A DNA stretch of 40,256 nucleotides, taken from IMG/VR virus record IMGVR_UViG_3300025896_000060, positions 1 through 40,256 of that record; one strand, written 5' to 3'. Below, piece after piece: positions 23,875 to 30,789 of the stretch. The position numbers and the translations under genes are program-made. Origin of the DNA: a virus. Every line of letters begins with the position of its first letter. Position 1 is the first letter of the stretch. Below the pieces are notes generated by a model. It did not search any database and was not told the DNA's origin. It saw only the letters and a list, made by a program, of their open reading frames with translations.

Positions 23875-25787
23875 TAGTGAGTCTCCGCCCAGGTATTACC
23901 TACCTTGTATTCCCCTGCTAGGGGGCAACGGAACTTGAAGTGCTCACCAACTCGTACAGCACACTCTTCAGCAATCTTGCCGATAGTGTCAGCGAGTTCA
24001 GCCTTGCAAGCAATCTGGACTTCATCATGGACCCAGGCACAGAAACAATAGTCTCCATCCCAGCCATGCTTGTAGCCACGAGCTTGTAATCCATCCTCCA
24101 GCATCACCAACCACTTCTTACAGACCAGAGCACCAGCAGATTGAAGCAGGGTATTGAGAGCAGCGTGAGGCGAACGGATGTGTACGCGCCGACCATCAAG
24201 GCCAACGATATATCCTTTGTGCTCAGCAATCTCAGCAACCTTATCCTTCAGGTGGCGTAACGCAGGAGTCTTCTCTAGGAAGGTGTTCTTGAGTTTCTTA
24301 CCAGCTTGTTTAAGTAGCTTTGGTCCAGGGTTAGGCTTATCTCCGAAGAAGGCTTTGGCAATATCCTCATATGGGAGTCCGGTTGCCCTGAGAGAGAGAA
24401 CAATATCATACACGATACGGCCCACTTTCTCATCACCAGCCCCATAGAGGAAACCGTAGATGAAAGTCTTTGCACCATCACGGAGAGCCGTGTGGAGCTT
24501 GCTGTGTTTGTCTCTGTCTTCATTCGTAAGCCCCATGCTTATTACATTTTGCCAGTGTACGTCACCTGTAAGCAGGACTTCTCCATACTTGCCTTCATCA
24601 TACTTTGCCATGAAGTGAGCGAGGCAACGCAGTTCCAAGCCAGAAGCATCGGCACCAACCAACCGCCACCCGTGGGGAACGGTAAATAGTGCGCGGCATT
24701 GCGGACCGTAGGGGGCCGTGCATGATGGGACTTGAGAGATATTTGGGTAAGCGTGAGTTGCCCTACCAGTGACAGCAGCGTTGGTATTAACACTACCATG
24801 AATCTTTCCTTCCCTAACGTGTTTGAGCCATGCTTGGTTTCCATCGGCCAGTTGTCCCAGTCGCTTCTCAATTAAGAAGTAACGAGATAGAACCTGTGCT
24901 TCAGGATAGGGCAGCTTGGACAGAATGGTTTCATCCACCTGTGGCTGTCCCTTCTCAGTGAACTCCTTGGGCTTCCACCCACGGATAGTCATGAGGCGCT
25001 CAGCAACTTGAGGGCGAGAGCCAGGGTTGAACACCATGGTCTTCTTCTTCATGAAGGTCTCACCCTTGATGTACCCCTTAGTCTTATTGTTAGACTTGGG
25101 TACGAAGGGAACTTCAACTTTCCATGGTGGGAACACTTCCTGCAACTGCTTAGCAATCGCTTCGCGTTCCTTCACAAGTTCAGCATAGAAGTTTACAGCA
25201 GCCTCTTGGTTGAAGTAGAACCCATTGCGTTCCTGTTGGGCCATGACCCATGCGACACCGTGTTCAAGCTCAATAGCTTCAGGAGAATAATTCTTCTCCA
25301 AACAACGCCGATACAGTTCCACGGTTACCATCACATCCTGTTCGCAATATGCTTGCATCTCAGGTGTCCACGTTTCCCATCCTTGTTTATATTCACCTTT
25401 GTAGTTGCCAATCCGGTAACCCCAGGCAGCAAGTGAATAAGACCCAATCAGATTCTTAGGGAGCGACCCCACCTCAGCACGTTTATAATCAGTGTCTTTA
25501 ATTGTGGGCCATATTAGGTGAGTTAAAACCATGGTGTCATGCACCTTGGTCTTACATAAGCTAAAGCTAGGGTACAACTTCTTTAGCACAGGGTAGTCGT
25601 ATTTGATTCCATTGTGGAACACCACTAAGTCAGCATCTTCCAGTAGCTTAATACCCTTAGCAATATCTTTGCCGTGATAAGAGTAGAGCGTGTCAGTATC
25701 AATGTCGTAGGCTACCAAACTGTGTATCTTGGAGACTTCATTTAGAAGCCCATCGGTCTCAAGGTCAGCGACCAGTCTCATTGTCAT
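23874..25787 (-). CDS. T7-type family A DNA polymerase
   Basis: 637 residues with both domains. The 3'-5' exonuclease opens with ADLETDG (catalytic Asp and Glu) near residue 7. Polymerase motif A reads GADASGLELRCLAHFM, motif B DGAKTFIYGFLYGAG and motif C CAWVHDEVQ, each nearly identical to T7 gp5. It is about 65 residues shorter than T7 gp5 (704). Most of the difference appears to fall where T7 has its thioredoxin-binding thumb insert, so processivity probably does not use host thioredoxin in the T7 way (inference). The start at 25787 overlaps the HNH gene end by 23 bases; AAGG lies eleven bases upstream. Confidence 0.97.
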   Translation of the reverse strand: MTMRLVADLETDGLLNEVSKIHSLVAYDIDTDTLYSYHGKDIAKGIKLLEDADLVVFHNGIKYDYPVLKKLYPSFSLCKTKVHDTMVLTHLIWPTIKDTDYKRAEVGSLPKNLIGSYSLAAWGYRIGNYKGEYKQGWETWTPEMQAYCEQDVMVTVELYRRCLEKNYSPEAIELEHGVAWVMAQQERNGFYFNQEAAVNFYAELVKEREAIAKQLQEVFPPWKVEVPFVPKSNNKTKGYIKGETFMKKKTMVFNPGSRPQVAERLMTIRGWKPKEFTEKGQPQVDETILSKLPYPEAQVLSRYFLIEKRLGQLADGNQAWLKHVREGKIHGSVNTNAAVTGRATHAYPNISQVPSCTAPYGPQCRALFTVPHGWRLVGADASGLELRCLAHFMAKYDEGKYGEVLLTGDVHWQNVISMGLTNEDRDKHSKLHTALRDGAKTFIYGFLYGAGDEKVGRIVYDIVLSLRATGLPYEDIAKAFFGDKPNPGPKLLKQAGKKLKNTFLEKTPALRHLKDKVAEIAEHKGYIVGLDGRRVHIRSPHAALNTLLQSAGALVCKKWLVMLEDGLQARGYKHGWDGDYCFCAWVHDEVQIACKAELADTIGKIAEECAVRVGEHFKFRCPLAGEYKVGNTWAETH

Positions 25788-26199
25788 TATTTAAATACCT
25801 TATGGCCTCTCTCAGGAGTGCCGTGTTATCTTTGAATTTACCCAGTGCAGCATTGCAATTTAAACATAGCAAACCCCTGACACGGCCTGTGTTGTGGCAG
25901 TGGTCAATACACAAATGTCTATTACTGGATTCTGGTACTAAGCAAATAAAGCACCGACCATTGGTTCTATCCCAGAGTGCTTTATATTCGTCAGGGGATA
26001 GTCCGTACCGTTTAACAATGAAACGCCTTGAAGCTCTTCGGTGGGCTGAACGGGTACTAGAATTAGTATGGTATCGGCGGCTATTATTTAGATTAGTACA
26101 GACTTTACATCTGCTTCTAGGTTTGTTATTTTCCTTCCTGAAGTGGTAATCCTGTAAAGGCTTAGCCACCCCACAAGAAGTACAAACTTTTTCTGTCAT
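25765..26199 (-). CDS. HNH endonuclease, endonuclease VII type
   Basis: 144 residues from the ATG at 26199. Zinc-type pairs CTSC and CKVC near the N-terminus are followed by YGLSPDEYKALWDRTNGRC, split over about 65-83, then the HNH core with CIDHCHNTGRVRGLLC and CNAALG. This is the recombination endonuclease VII/HNH group, often free-standing homing enzymes in T7-like phages. It is inserted directly before the DNA polymerase gene and its end overlaps the polymerase start. A clear ribosome binding site is missing. Homing is inferred from family habit and position. Confidence 0.85.
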   Translation of the reverse strand: MTEKVCTSCGVAKPLQDYHFRKENNKPRSRCKVCTNLNNSRRYHTNSSTRSAHRRASRRFIVKRYGLSPDEYKALWDRTNGRCFICLVPESSNRHLCIDHCHNTGRVRGLLCLNCNAALGKFKDNTALLREAIRYLNNDNETGR

Positions 26200-26209
26200 G
26201 GAGATTCTT

Positions 26210-26578
26210 ATGTTTAAGCGTGAAGTTAGTCCGAAGACCAAGGCTCACACTCTGTTCTTAAAATATGGATTGGAGCTGGCGAGAGCTACAGCTTGGAAGA
26301 ATATGAATAGTCATCCACTTACCTCTGCCAGCCACAAGTATTGGGCTTGTATTGTTCAGGCGCTTAACGCGAAAGCCAAACAAGGAAAGCCTTTAACGCA
26401 AAAGCAGAAGCGGCAACTGAAGCTACTAAAGCAGCAAGCATCAAAGCCAGCACAGGGGCCAGCAGCAATACTTCCCCGAAGTGCAAATCAATTAAGTTCA
26501 TTATCTAAAACTCCTCAGTCTTATCATCAGGGAATGGACTCTCACCAGGAGCAACTGTCTCGAACAGTTTCCCAGTAA
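26210..26578 (+). CDS. Uncertain plus-strand frame opposite the primase/HNH junction
   Basis: 122 residues from an ATG with GGAG six bases upstream. It is basic, Lys/Gln-rich and has a protein-like first half (TLFLKYGLELARATAWKN). It runs against all neighbours, has no visible plus-strand promoter of its own, overlaps the end of the primase gene antisense, and lies opposite a hydrophobic minus-strand frame. It could be a real gene brought with the HNH element or a chance frame. I list it because the 5' part covers about 150 bases with no minus-strand gene. Confidence 0.3.
   Translation: MFKREVSPKTKAHTLFLKYGLELARATAWKNMNSHPLTSASHKYWACIVQALNAKAKQGKPLTQKQKRQLKLLKQQASKPAQGPAAILPRSANQLSSLSKTPQSYHQGMDSHQEQLSRTVSQ
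26364..26501 (-). CDS. Possible 45-residue single-TM peptide
   Basis: It starts three bases after the primase-helicase stop, with AGGAG nine bases upstream inside the primase end. After NLIDLHFG it is almost continuously hydrophobic (VLLLAPVLALMLAALVAS, then FALKAFLVWLSR), so a membrane peptide is predicted. The strand and spacing fit the operon better than the plus-strand frame opposite. Composition alone cannot prove expression. Confidence 0.45.
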   Translation of the reverse strand: MNLIDLHFGEVLLLAPVLALMLAALVASVAASAFALKAFLVWLSR

Positions 26579-28148
26579 CCACATCATAGCCAAAGTAAAT
26601 CAGCTTCCCTGTGCTCCTTCCTGTGTACCTGTCTTTCAGGATACGGAAGGTTGTTGTTAAATTATTCTTCTCGTCTTGAGGGTCTCTCTCCAGGCCAAAC
26701 ATATAGTGGGACCAGAAACCAATGGCTCTGCTTCCCTTGAAGTGTTTAATCATGACTCGGCCACCTTCTTCGTGGCTCTTCCCTTCAGGTGTACTCAAGT
26801 GGGACACCAGGCAGATGATTACTTTCAGCTCATTGGCCAACATGGCAATGTCCTTCATAATCCTTTCCAAGCTCTCCCGTTCACCATCACCCTGGTCAGC
26901 GAGTGCTGTCAGGTGGTCGATGTAGAATATCTTGGTGCCTTCATTGTGTGCCATGAACCTAATGGTCCGAGACACAGCATCCCAGTCAGCGTTACCAAAG
27001 CTGTCATAGAGAGAAATTAAATCAGTCTTCTCCAGATTATCCAGAGCCTCAACCAGTTCAGCTTGTGTCCATGTCCCATCAGGGATGTGGAAGCACTTAC
27101 CTACAGCTTTACCTACGATGCGCTTGGTGGTCTCAGAAGGTTTCTGCTCTAGGAAGAACAGGCCAACCTTTTGTTGGAGCACTTGGACATCGTACTGGAT
27201 TTGGTGTGTGAGGAAGTCAGTCTTGCCGATACCTGTACCAGCACCGAACGTATAGACTTCACCATAGCGTCTGCCAAAGGTGAGCTTAGTTAGCGTAGGG
27301 GTGAACCATGGCAAGCCCTCTTCAGGGGCAGCTAGGATGTCATTACGAATATCAGCTAGGCGTACAACACCGTCAGGGCGGAAGGGCTTAGCGTTCCAAA
27401 TAGCTCTGACAATCTCATCACCACGACCAGCTTGGAGAAGCTCATTAGCATCCTTAGCGGGTAAGTGGGCAACAAAGGCTTTACCTGGGGGGAGTAGTTC
27501 GGCGCATTCTTGTGCAGCCTTTTGTCCTGGCTCATCCATATCGAACATGAAGATTACTTGTTCAAAGTTGGAGAGGTATTCCAGTTGGCGCGAGATTGCT
27601 TTCTTCGCACCTTGAGCACCGTTAGGTAGTGATACCACGGGCCACTTATTACTTTGCATCTGGCTTACTGAGAGAGCGTCAATCTCGCCCTCTGTGATAA
27701 CGAGCTTGTTACCTTTCGGCCATAGCTGTTGGCCATAAAGACCAGCCAGCTTCATATCACCTAGTATTGTAAAATCTTTATTGGGGTAGCGGACCTTCTG
27801 GGCCACCAACCGAGTGCCATCATAATAGTTGGCAATCTGTACTGTAGTGCCAGCCTTATCCTTACCAACGAGGTAATGGAACTTGCGGCATGTTTCTTCT
27901 GTGATGCCTCTCTTACCTAAGGCTTGGTAATCACCTTCAAGTAAATCGGCATTCTTTTTAAAAGTCGTTGGAGCTTCACCAATCTCACCATCACCCTTTT
28001 CACGATAACCACAACCAAAACAATGGGCGTGACCATCAGAATATCGAGCAAGGTTATCGGAGCTGGAGCATCCTGGGCATGGTTCATGTCGTAGGAACTG
28101 GCTCTCCGGCAGGGGTTCCTGCTGCTTGTTTAGCTTTTTCTTCGTCAT
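26505..28148 (-). CDS. Primase-helicase (T7 gp4-like)
   Basis: 547 residues against 566 in T7 gp4. The N-terminal zinc-binding domain has CPGC and CFGC (about 24-46) and reads template primer sites. The TOPRIM primase core carries TEGEIDAL (about 152-159) and the DMDEPG acidic motif (about 203-208). The C-terminal RecA-like helicase has Walker A GAGTGIGKT (about 302-310), then a Walker B-like FYIDH. The acidic tail ends DDKTEEF, like the T7 tail that contacts the polymerase. I prefer the ATG at 28148, six bases after GAGGA, to the TTG one codon earlier. Confidence 0.97.
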   Translation of the reverse strand: MTKKKLNKQQEPLPESQFLRHEPCPGCSSSDNLARYSDGHAHCFGCGYREKGDGEIGEAPTTFKKNADLLEGDYQALGKRGITEETCRKFHYLVGKDKAGTTVQIANYYDGTRLVAQKVRYPNKDFTILGDMKLAGLYGQQLWPKGNKLVITEGEIDALSVSQMQSNKWPVVSLPNGAQGAKKAISRQLEYLSNFEQVIFMFDMDEPGQKAAQECAELLPPGKAFVAHLPAKDANELLQAGRGDEIVRAIWNAKPFRPDGVVRLADIRNDILAAPEEGLPWFTPTLTKLTFGRRYGEVYTFGAGTGIGKTDFLTHQIQYDVQVLQQKVGLFFLEQKPSETTKRIVGKAVGKCFHIPDGTWTQAELVEALDNLEKTDLISLYDSFGNADWDAVSRTIRFMAHNEGTKIFYIDHLTALADQGDGERESLERIMKDIAMLANELKVIICLVSHLSTPEGKSHEEGGRVMIKHFKGSRAIGFWSHYMFGLERDPQDEKNNLTTTFRILKDRYTGRSTGKLIYFGYDVVTGKLFETVAPGESPFPDDKTEEF

Positions 28149-28317
28149 CAAGTATCCTCATTTGCTCCTCAAACACAGCGGTTGCGTAGCGAACAACAGC
28201 GGCGTGTGTTAGCCCTGCAATCTTCCGTGCAAAATCACGGGGACGACCCTGTGCAATTAGCTTGAGGTATGTATTAAATTTAGCGGCCTCACGAGAGGCT
28301 TTAGTTTCTTTTACCAT
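28084..28317 (-). CDS. Small helical protein before primase-helicase
   Basis: 77 residues from the ATG at 28317, six bases after AAGGAC; the longer frame to 28362 lacks a ribosome binding site. It is basic at the N-terminus, with helical segments (ARKIAGLTHAAVVRYATAVFEEQ is split over about 29-51) and a Pro/Thr-rich tail overlapping the primase start by 65 bases. I do not recognise it. Confidence 0.7.
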   Translation of the reverse strand: MVKETKASREAAKFNTYLKLIAQGRPRDFARKIAGLTHAAVVRYATAVFEEQMRILDDEEKAKQAAGTPAGEPVPTT

Positions 28318-28398
28318 TGTGTCCTTAAATAAGAAGTCGCAGTGGTGGAATTGGTTATCCACCCTCTGAGGTTACCAAGGTTAAAGCTGGTCATGCCG

Positions 28399-28515
28399 CT
28401 ACGAACGGCCTTCATAAATGCCAGCTACCTCTTTCAACACCCGTTCCTCGATGTGCCTGTTCAGGTCATCCGTTATTTGGGGTCTCGGCGCTCCCACACT
28501 AGATAGGGACCGCAC
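28399..28515 (-). CDS. Possible 38-residue protein with GTG start
   Basis: A short frame in a 215-base gap between recognised genes, reading SSVGAPRPQITDDLNRHI and then EERVLKEVAGIYEGRS. The second half looks like a regular amphipathic helix and the amino-acid choice is coding-like. It starts at GTG 28515 with AGAAGAG just upstream, soon after the stop of the preceding gene. No family recognised. The remaining gap to 28317 contains only a 27-residue frame that I do not support. Confidence 0.45.
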   Translation of the reverse strand: MRSLSSVGAPRPQITDDLNRHIEERVLKEVAGIYEGRS

Positions 28516-28532
28516 TGCTCTTCTAAAACTTA

Positions 28533-28844
28533 TTACTTGTAGGCTTCCTCATCCGTGTTCGAGAAGGTCAGCTTCGTCTTGGGGTCTAACGCCTCAAACG
28601 GGCCATGCTCTTCATCGAAGGCTTCACGTTCACGAACGGTGCCAATCTTTTCGACGGTGATACCACTGTATTCGTCAACCAAGATAGCAATGTCGCCATC
28701 ATCAGCCAACAGAACTTGGTTACCAGTCTCGCTGACAACAACAGGAACATCTTCACCGTTATTCAGCAGCGTCACCAGTTCTTCAATCTTAGCGAATTTC
28801 TTGTACTCGCGGTCATCACTTTGGTATTCAGTGTTGATAATCAT
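28533..28844 (-). CDS. Acidic hypothetical protein
   Basis: 103 residues, strongly acidic, with a central beta-like segment (VPVVVSETGNQVLLADDGDI) and no membrane helix. AAGGAGAG before the ATG is an excellent ribosome binding site. It lies between lysozyme and primase genes, in the part of T7 that holds genes 3.8 and 4.x. Acidic small phage proteins often mimic DNA or bind host proteins, but nothing here shows that. Confidence 0.75.
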   Translation of the reverse strand: MIINTEYQSDDREYKKFAKIEELVTLLNNGEDVPVVVSETGNQVLLADDGDIAILVDEYSGITVEKIGTVREREAFDEEHGPFEALDPKTKLTFSNTDEEAYK

Positions 28845-28866
28845 AGTGCTCTCCTTAGGTTTGAAG

Positions 28867-29316
28867 TTAGATGGAGTTCTTCTCCACCCAGGGCTTCACA
28901 TCAAAACAGGGACACGCTTTAGCTACATTCGGGAAGTCCCGATGACCTTGGATTACCGCTTGAGGGTATTTCACTTTAAGGTCTCTAAGGAGAGCCGCTA
29001 GCGTGGCGTATTGTTCTTTTGTGAAGTTGTCTATTGGCGTTTTAGCATCAGGCTTTAAGCCTCCGGCCATGCAGATACCTACACTGACCGAGTTAAAGCC
29101 CTCAACGTGAGCGCCAATCTCGTCCCATGAACGGCAGGGGAAACCCTTCTCTTGGGTCTCTAGCGTACCGTCACGGCGGATTACAGCATGGTAGCCGCAC
29201 TTAGCGAACCCGCGCTTGCGGTGCTCAGTGTCAACCCATACAGAACCGAAATCTTGTTTGGCAGTAGTGGCCATGCAATGCACGGCGATATACTTAGTGT
29301 CTTTTCTTTTATTCAT
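28867..29316 (-). CDS. N-acetylmuramoyl-L-alanine amidase (T7 lysozyme, gp3.5-like)
   Basis: 149 residues against 151 in T7. It cleaves the amide bond between muramic acid and the stem peptide. Zinc ligands fit at His13 (AVHCMAT), His125 (GHRDF) and Cys135 (KACPCFD), with the catalytic-site Tyr42 (GYHAV) and Lys133. T7 lysozyme also binds and inhibits the phage RNA polymerase; the same may hold here because the polymerase is T7-type. There is no signal peptide, so a holin is needed. The ribosome binding site is weak (AAAGATAG). Confidence 0.95.
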   Translation of the reverse strand: MNKRKDTKYIAVHCMATTAKQDFGSVWVDTEHRKRGFAKCGYHAVIRRDGTLETQEKGFPCRSWDEIGAHVEGFNSVSVGICMAGGLKPDAKTPIDNFTKEQYATLAALLRDLKVKYPQAVIQGHRDFPNVAKACPCFDVKPWVEKNSI

Positions 29317-29331
29317 AACTATCTTTAAAAA

Positions 29332-29407
29332 TGGTTGCGGGAGTCAGACTCGAACTGACGACCTTCAGGGTATGAGCCTGACGAGCTACCAACTGCTCCA
29401 TCCCGCA
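29332..29407 (-). tRNA. tRNA-Met(CAT), initiator-like
   Basis: A 76-base cloverleaf with encoded CCA. Acceptor TGCGGGA/TCCCGCA, D-stem GAGC/GCTC, anticodon stem TCAGG/CCTGA with loop CTCATAC, variable AGGTC and T-stem GTCAG/CTGAC with loop TTCGAGT all pair fully. The D-stem A11-U24 pair and the AGGTC variable region are those of bacterial initiator tRNA. However, positions 1-72 form a weak T-A pair instead of a mismatch, and the three anticodon-stem GC pairs are reduced to A-T, G-C, G-C. It may initiate, elongate or be read as a lysidine tRNA-Ile. It lies between lysozyme and endonuclease I. Confidence 0.95.
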
Positions 29408-29425
29408 ACGAAAACAATGCCCCAT

Positions 29426-29451
29426 CTACACCTTTACCCAGGGAAGTGTAG
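29426..29451 (-). other. Hairpin just upstream of the tRNA
   Basis: CTACAC/GTGTAG inverted repeat with a 14-base loop region containing CCCTGGGTAAA, ending 19 bases before the mature tRNA 5' end on the minus strand. It has no T-run. A role in tRNA excision or mRNA processing is plausible. The 29408-29518 gap otherwise shows no supported gene. Confidence 0.45.
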
Positions 29452-29518
29452 GTTCCCGTGTTACTTCACGTGTTAGTTCATAGCGTCAAGCGCCAGAGGA
29501 GTTCTAGGGGCTACCATC

Positions 29519-29929
29519 TTACCTACACCAATCGGCTGGGATACGTTTATCGGCATACAAGAAACCATTCTTGATACACCAGTCAGCGTAGGTAGTATTA
29601 CTTTTCTTTGATATTCTTGATTTAGAATTGGAGAATACAAACCGTATGTCCAACTCTGGGTGCTGTTGCTTAATGAGCAAATGCTTTTGTCGGTCGGCTG
29701 TTACGAAGCGGCCCTTGGTTTCAACGATGATACCATTCTTCAGTGTGAAGTCTGGAGTGTACCGTGATTGCTTGGCTGGCTTCATAAACTTGATGGTGAG
29801 AGTTTCATATTCGTAGGGGATACCCTTCGCTTCTAACTCAGCACCAACTGCCTCTTCGAGACCTGAACGAAAACCGTACTTCAAACCCACAGCATCAGCC
29901 GTGGATTTTTTCTTAGAAGTCTTCGGCAT
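29519..29929 (-). CDS. Endonuclease I, Holliday junction resolvase (T7 gp3-like)
   Basis: 136 residues from the ATG at 29929 (T7 gp3 149). The longer frame to 30031 is excluded because its first part lies in the ssDNA-binding gene. Catalytic residues align with T7 at a constant +5 offset: Glu25 (SGLEE), Asp60 (YTPDF), Glu70 and Lys72 (VETKGR). It resolves branched DNA and helps degrade host DNA before packaging. It overlaps the preceding gene by 17 bases, with AAGG four bases before the ATG. Confidence 0.95.
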   Translation of the reverse strand: MPKTSKKKSTADAVGLKYGFRSGLEEAVGAELEAKGIPYEYETLTIKFMKPAKQSRYTPDFTLKNGIIVETKGRFVTADRQKHLLIKQQHPELDIRFVFSNSKSRISKKSNTTYADWCIKNGFLYADKRIPADWCR

Positions 29930-30563
29930 CGTCCTTGTCATCTCCCTTGGCATCACCGAAGTCATCCTTAGCAGATGCAGTGTAGCCTTCTTCTTCCTCG
30001 AAGCCGAAGCCCTTGGCATTTTGCGTACCAAATTCTTTCAGCTCAACAACCTGGACAGCTTCTAGCGCCAGCTTGATACCAGCACCAACCGAAGTTGATG
30101 TGGCGTATGGGATGATGGTGTAGGAGATCTTACCGATTGAACCACCACCAACATTAACGTCAGTGAGTGGTGTGCCAACAGCGTCGAATACTGGAACCTT
30201 GCGTTCCCACTTCTTGCCATCCTTCTTGCTTACGCCGGATGCCTTTGCGGTGAACTTAATTGCTAGTTCGCCAGTTTCGTTACCATCGTCATCCTCCAAC
30301 ATGCGGTAGGGGTGGTTCTTGATTTCCCACTTCTTCGCTTCCGCTGGAGTCTTTGCTTTGCTCTTAACATCAGCCAGGCAAGCTGCTTCAGCTTCCTTGA
30401 GTTTCGTTAAGATAGTCTGGGCTTCCTTGCTGTCTGCTTGGAGCACCAGTTCATTGGAATACTCGCCTTCAGGTTTGAACTTCGTATCCGGTGTACCCAG
30501 GCGTGGGTAGCGGAAGATGCCCTTAGGTGAAGTAAAGCGTTCCTTCTTGATATTATTCGTCAT
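29913..30563 (-). CDS. Single-stranded DNA-binding protein (T7 gp2.5-like)
   Basis: 216 residues against 232 in T7 gp2.5. An OB-type core (FRYPRLGTPDTKF, then GIKLALEAVQVVEL) is followed by a strongly acidic tail ending DDKDDAEDF, with the C-terminal aromatic residue that T7 gp2.5 needs to contact polymerase and helicase. It coats ssDNA in replication and annealing. The start overlaps the preceding small gene by 11 bases. The first member of the replication block is thus a 48-residue protein and the second is this one. Confidence 0.93.
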   Translation of the reverse strand: MTNNIKKERFTSPKGIFRYPRLGTPDTKFKPEGEYSNELVLQADSKEAQTILTKLKEAEAACLADVKSKAKTPAEAKKWEIKNHPYRMLEDDDGNETGELAIKFTAKASGVSKKDGKKWERKVPVFDAVGTPLTDVNVGGGSIGKISYTIIPYATSTSVGAGIKLALEAVQVVELKEFGTQNAKGFGFEEEEGYTASAKDDFGDAKGDDKDDAEDF

Positions 30564-30699
30564 TATGTCCTTTAGCGTTCATATACTTGTCTTCAAGGCT
30601 GTCCACCTCGTAACCCTCAGACATGAGGCCCACAGCCACATCAAGTGGGGCGGGTTCACCTTGGTTCCAGTGCTGCATAGCGATAGCTAGATTAGTCAT
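30553..30699 (-). CDS. 48-residue protein, first gene after the middle promoter
   Basis: From the ATG at 30699 with AAAGGAG six bases upstream, ending inside the next gene. It reads MTNLAIAMQHWNQGEPAPLD and ends EDKYMNAKGHNDE. The excellent ribosome binding site, position right after the phage promoter and coupling to the ssDNA-binding gene make it a real gene. Helical middle, acidic end, no known family. Confidence 0.8.
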   Translation of the reverse strand: MTNLAIAMQHWNQGEPAPLDVAVGLMSEGYEVDSLEDKYMNAKGHNDE

Positions 30700-30734
30700 T
30701 GGTGTTCTCCTTTAAAGGGTTTGGTAGGTGGTGT

Positions 30735-30753
30735 TTCTATGGTGGTCTAATTG
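30735..30753 (-). promoter_or_regulatory. Phage RNA polymerase promoter for the replication block
   Basis: CAATTAGACCACCATAGAA on the minus strand, identical over 19 bases to the copies at 20169-20188 and 1500-1519. It is the first copy downstream of the RNA polymerase gene, as expected where transcription switches from host to phage polymerase. Confidence 0.88.
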
Positions 30754-30788
30754 CCCCCACCAGTGAGTTAGTTGCACTAGTGGAAGGG
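30754..30788 (-). other. Strong hairpin between RNA polymerase and promoter
   Basis: CCACTAGTG/CACTGGTGG, nine pairs including one G-U, with outer CCC/GGG and a nine-base loop, directly after the polymerase stop codon. No T-run follows, so RNase III-type processing or pausing is more likely than intrinsic termination. Confidence 0.55.
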
Positions 30789-30789
30789 T

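Noticed and set aside
28311-28394. 27-residue minus-strand frame between two small genes
   Set aside because: Poor ribosome binding site, Thr/Ser-rich chance-like sequence, and it runs over the next gene's start.
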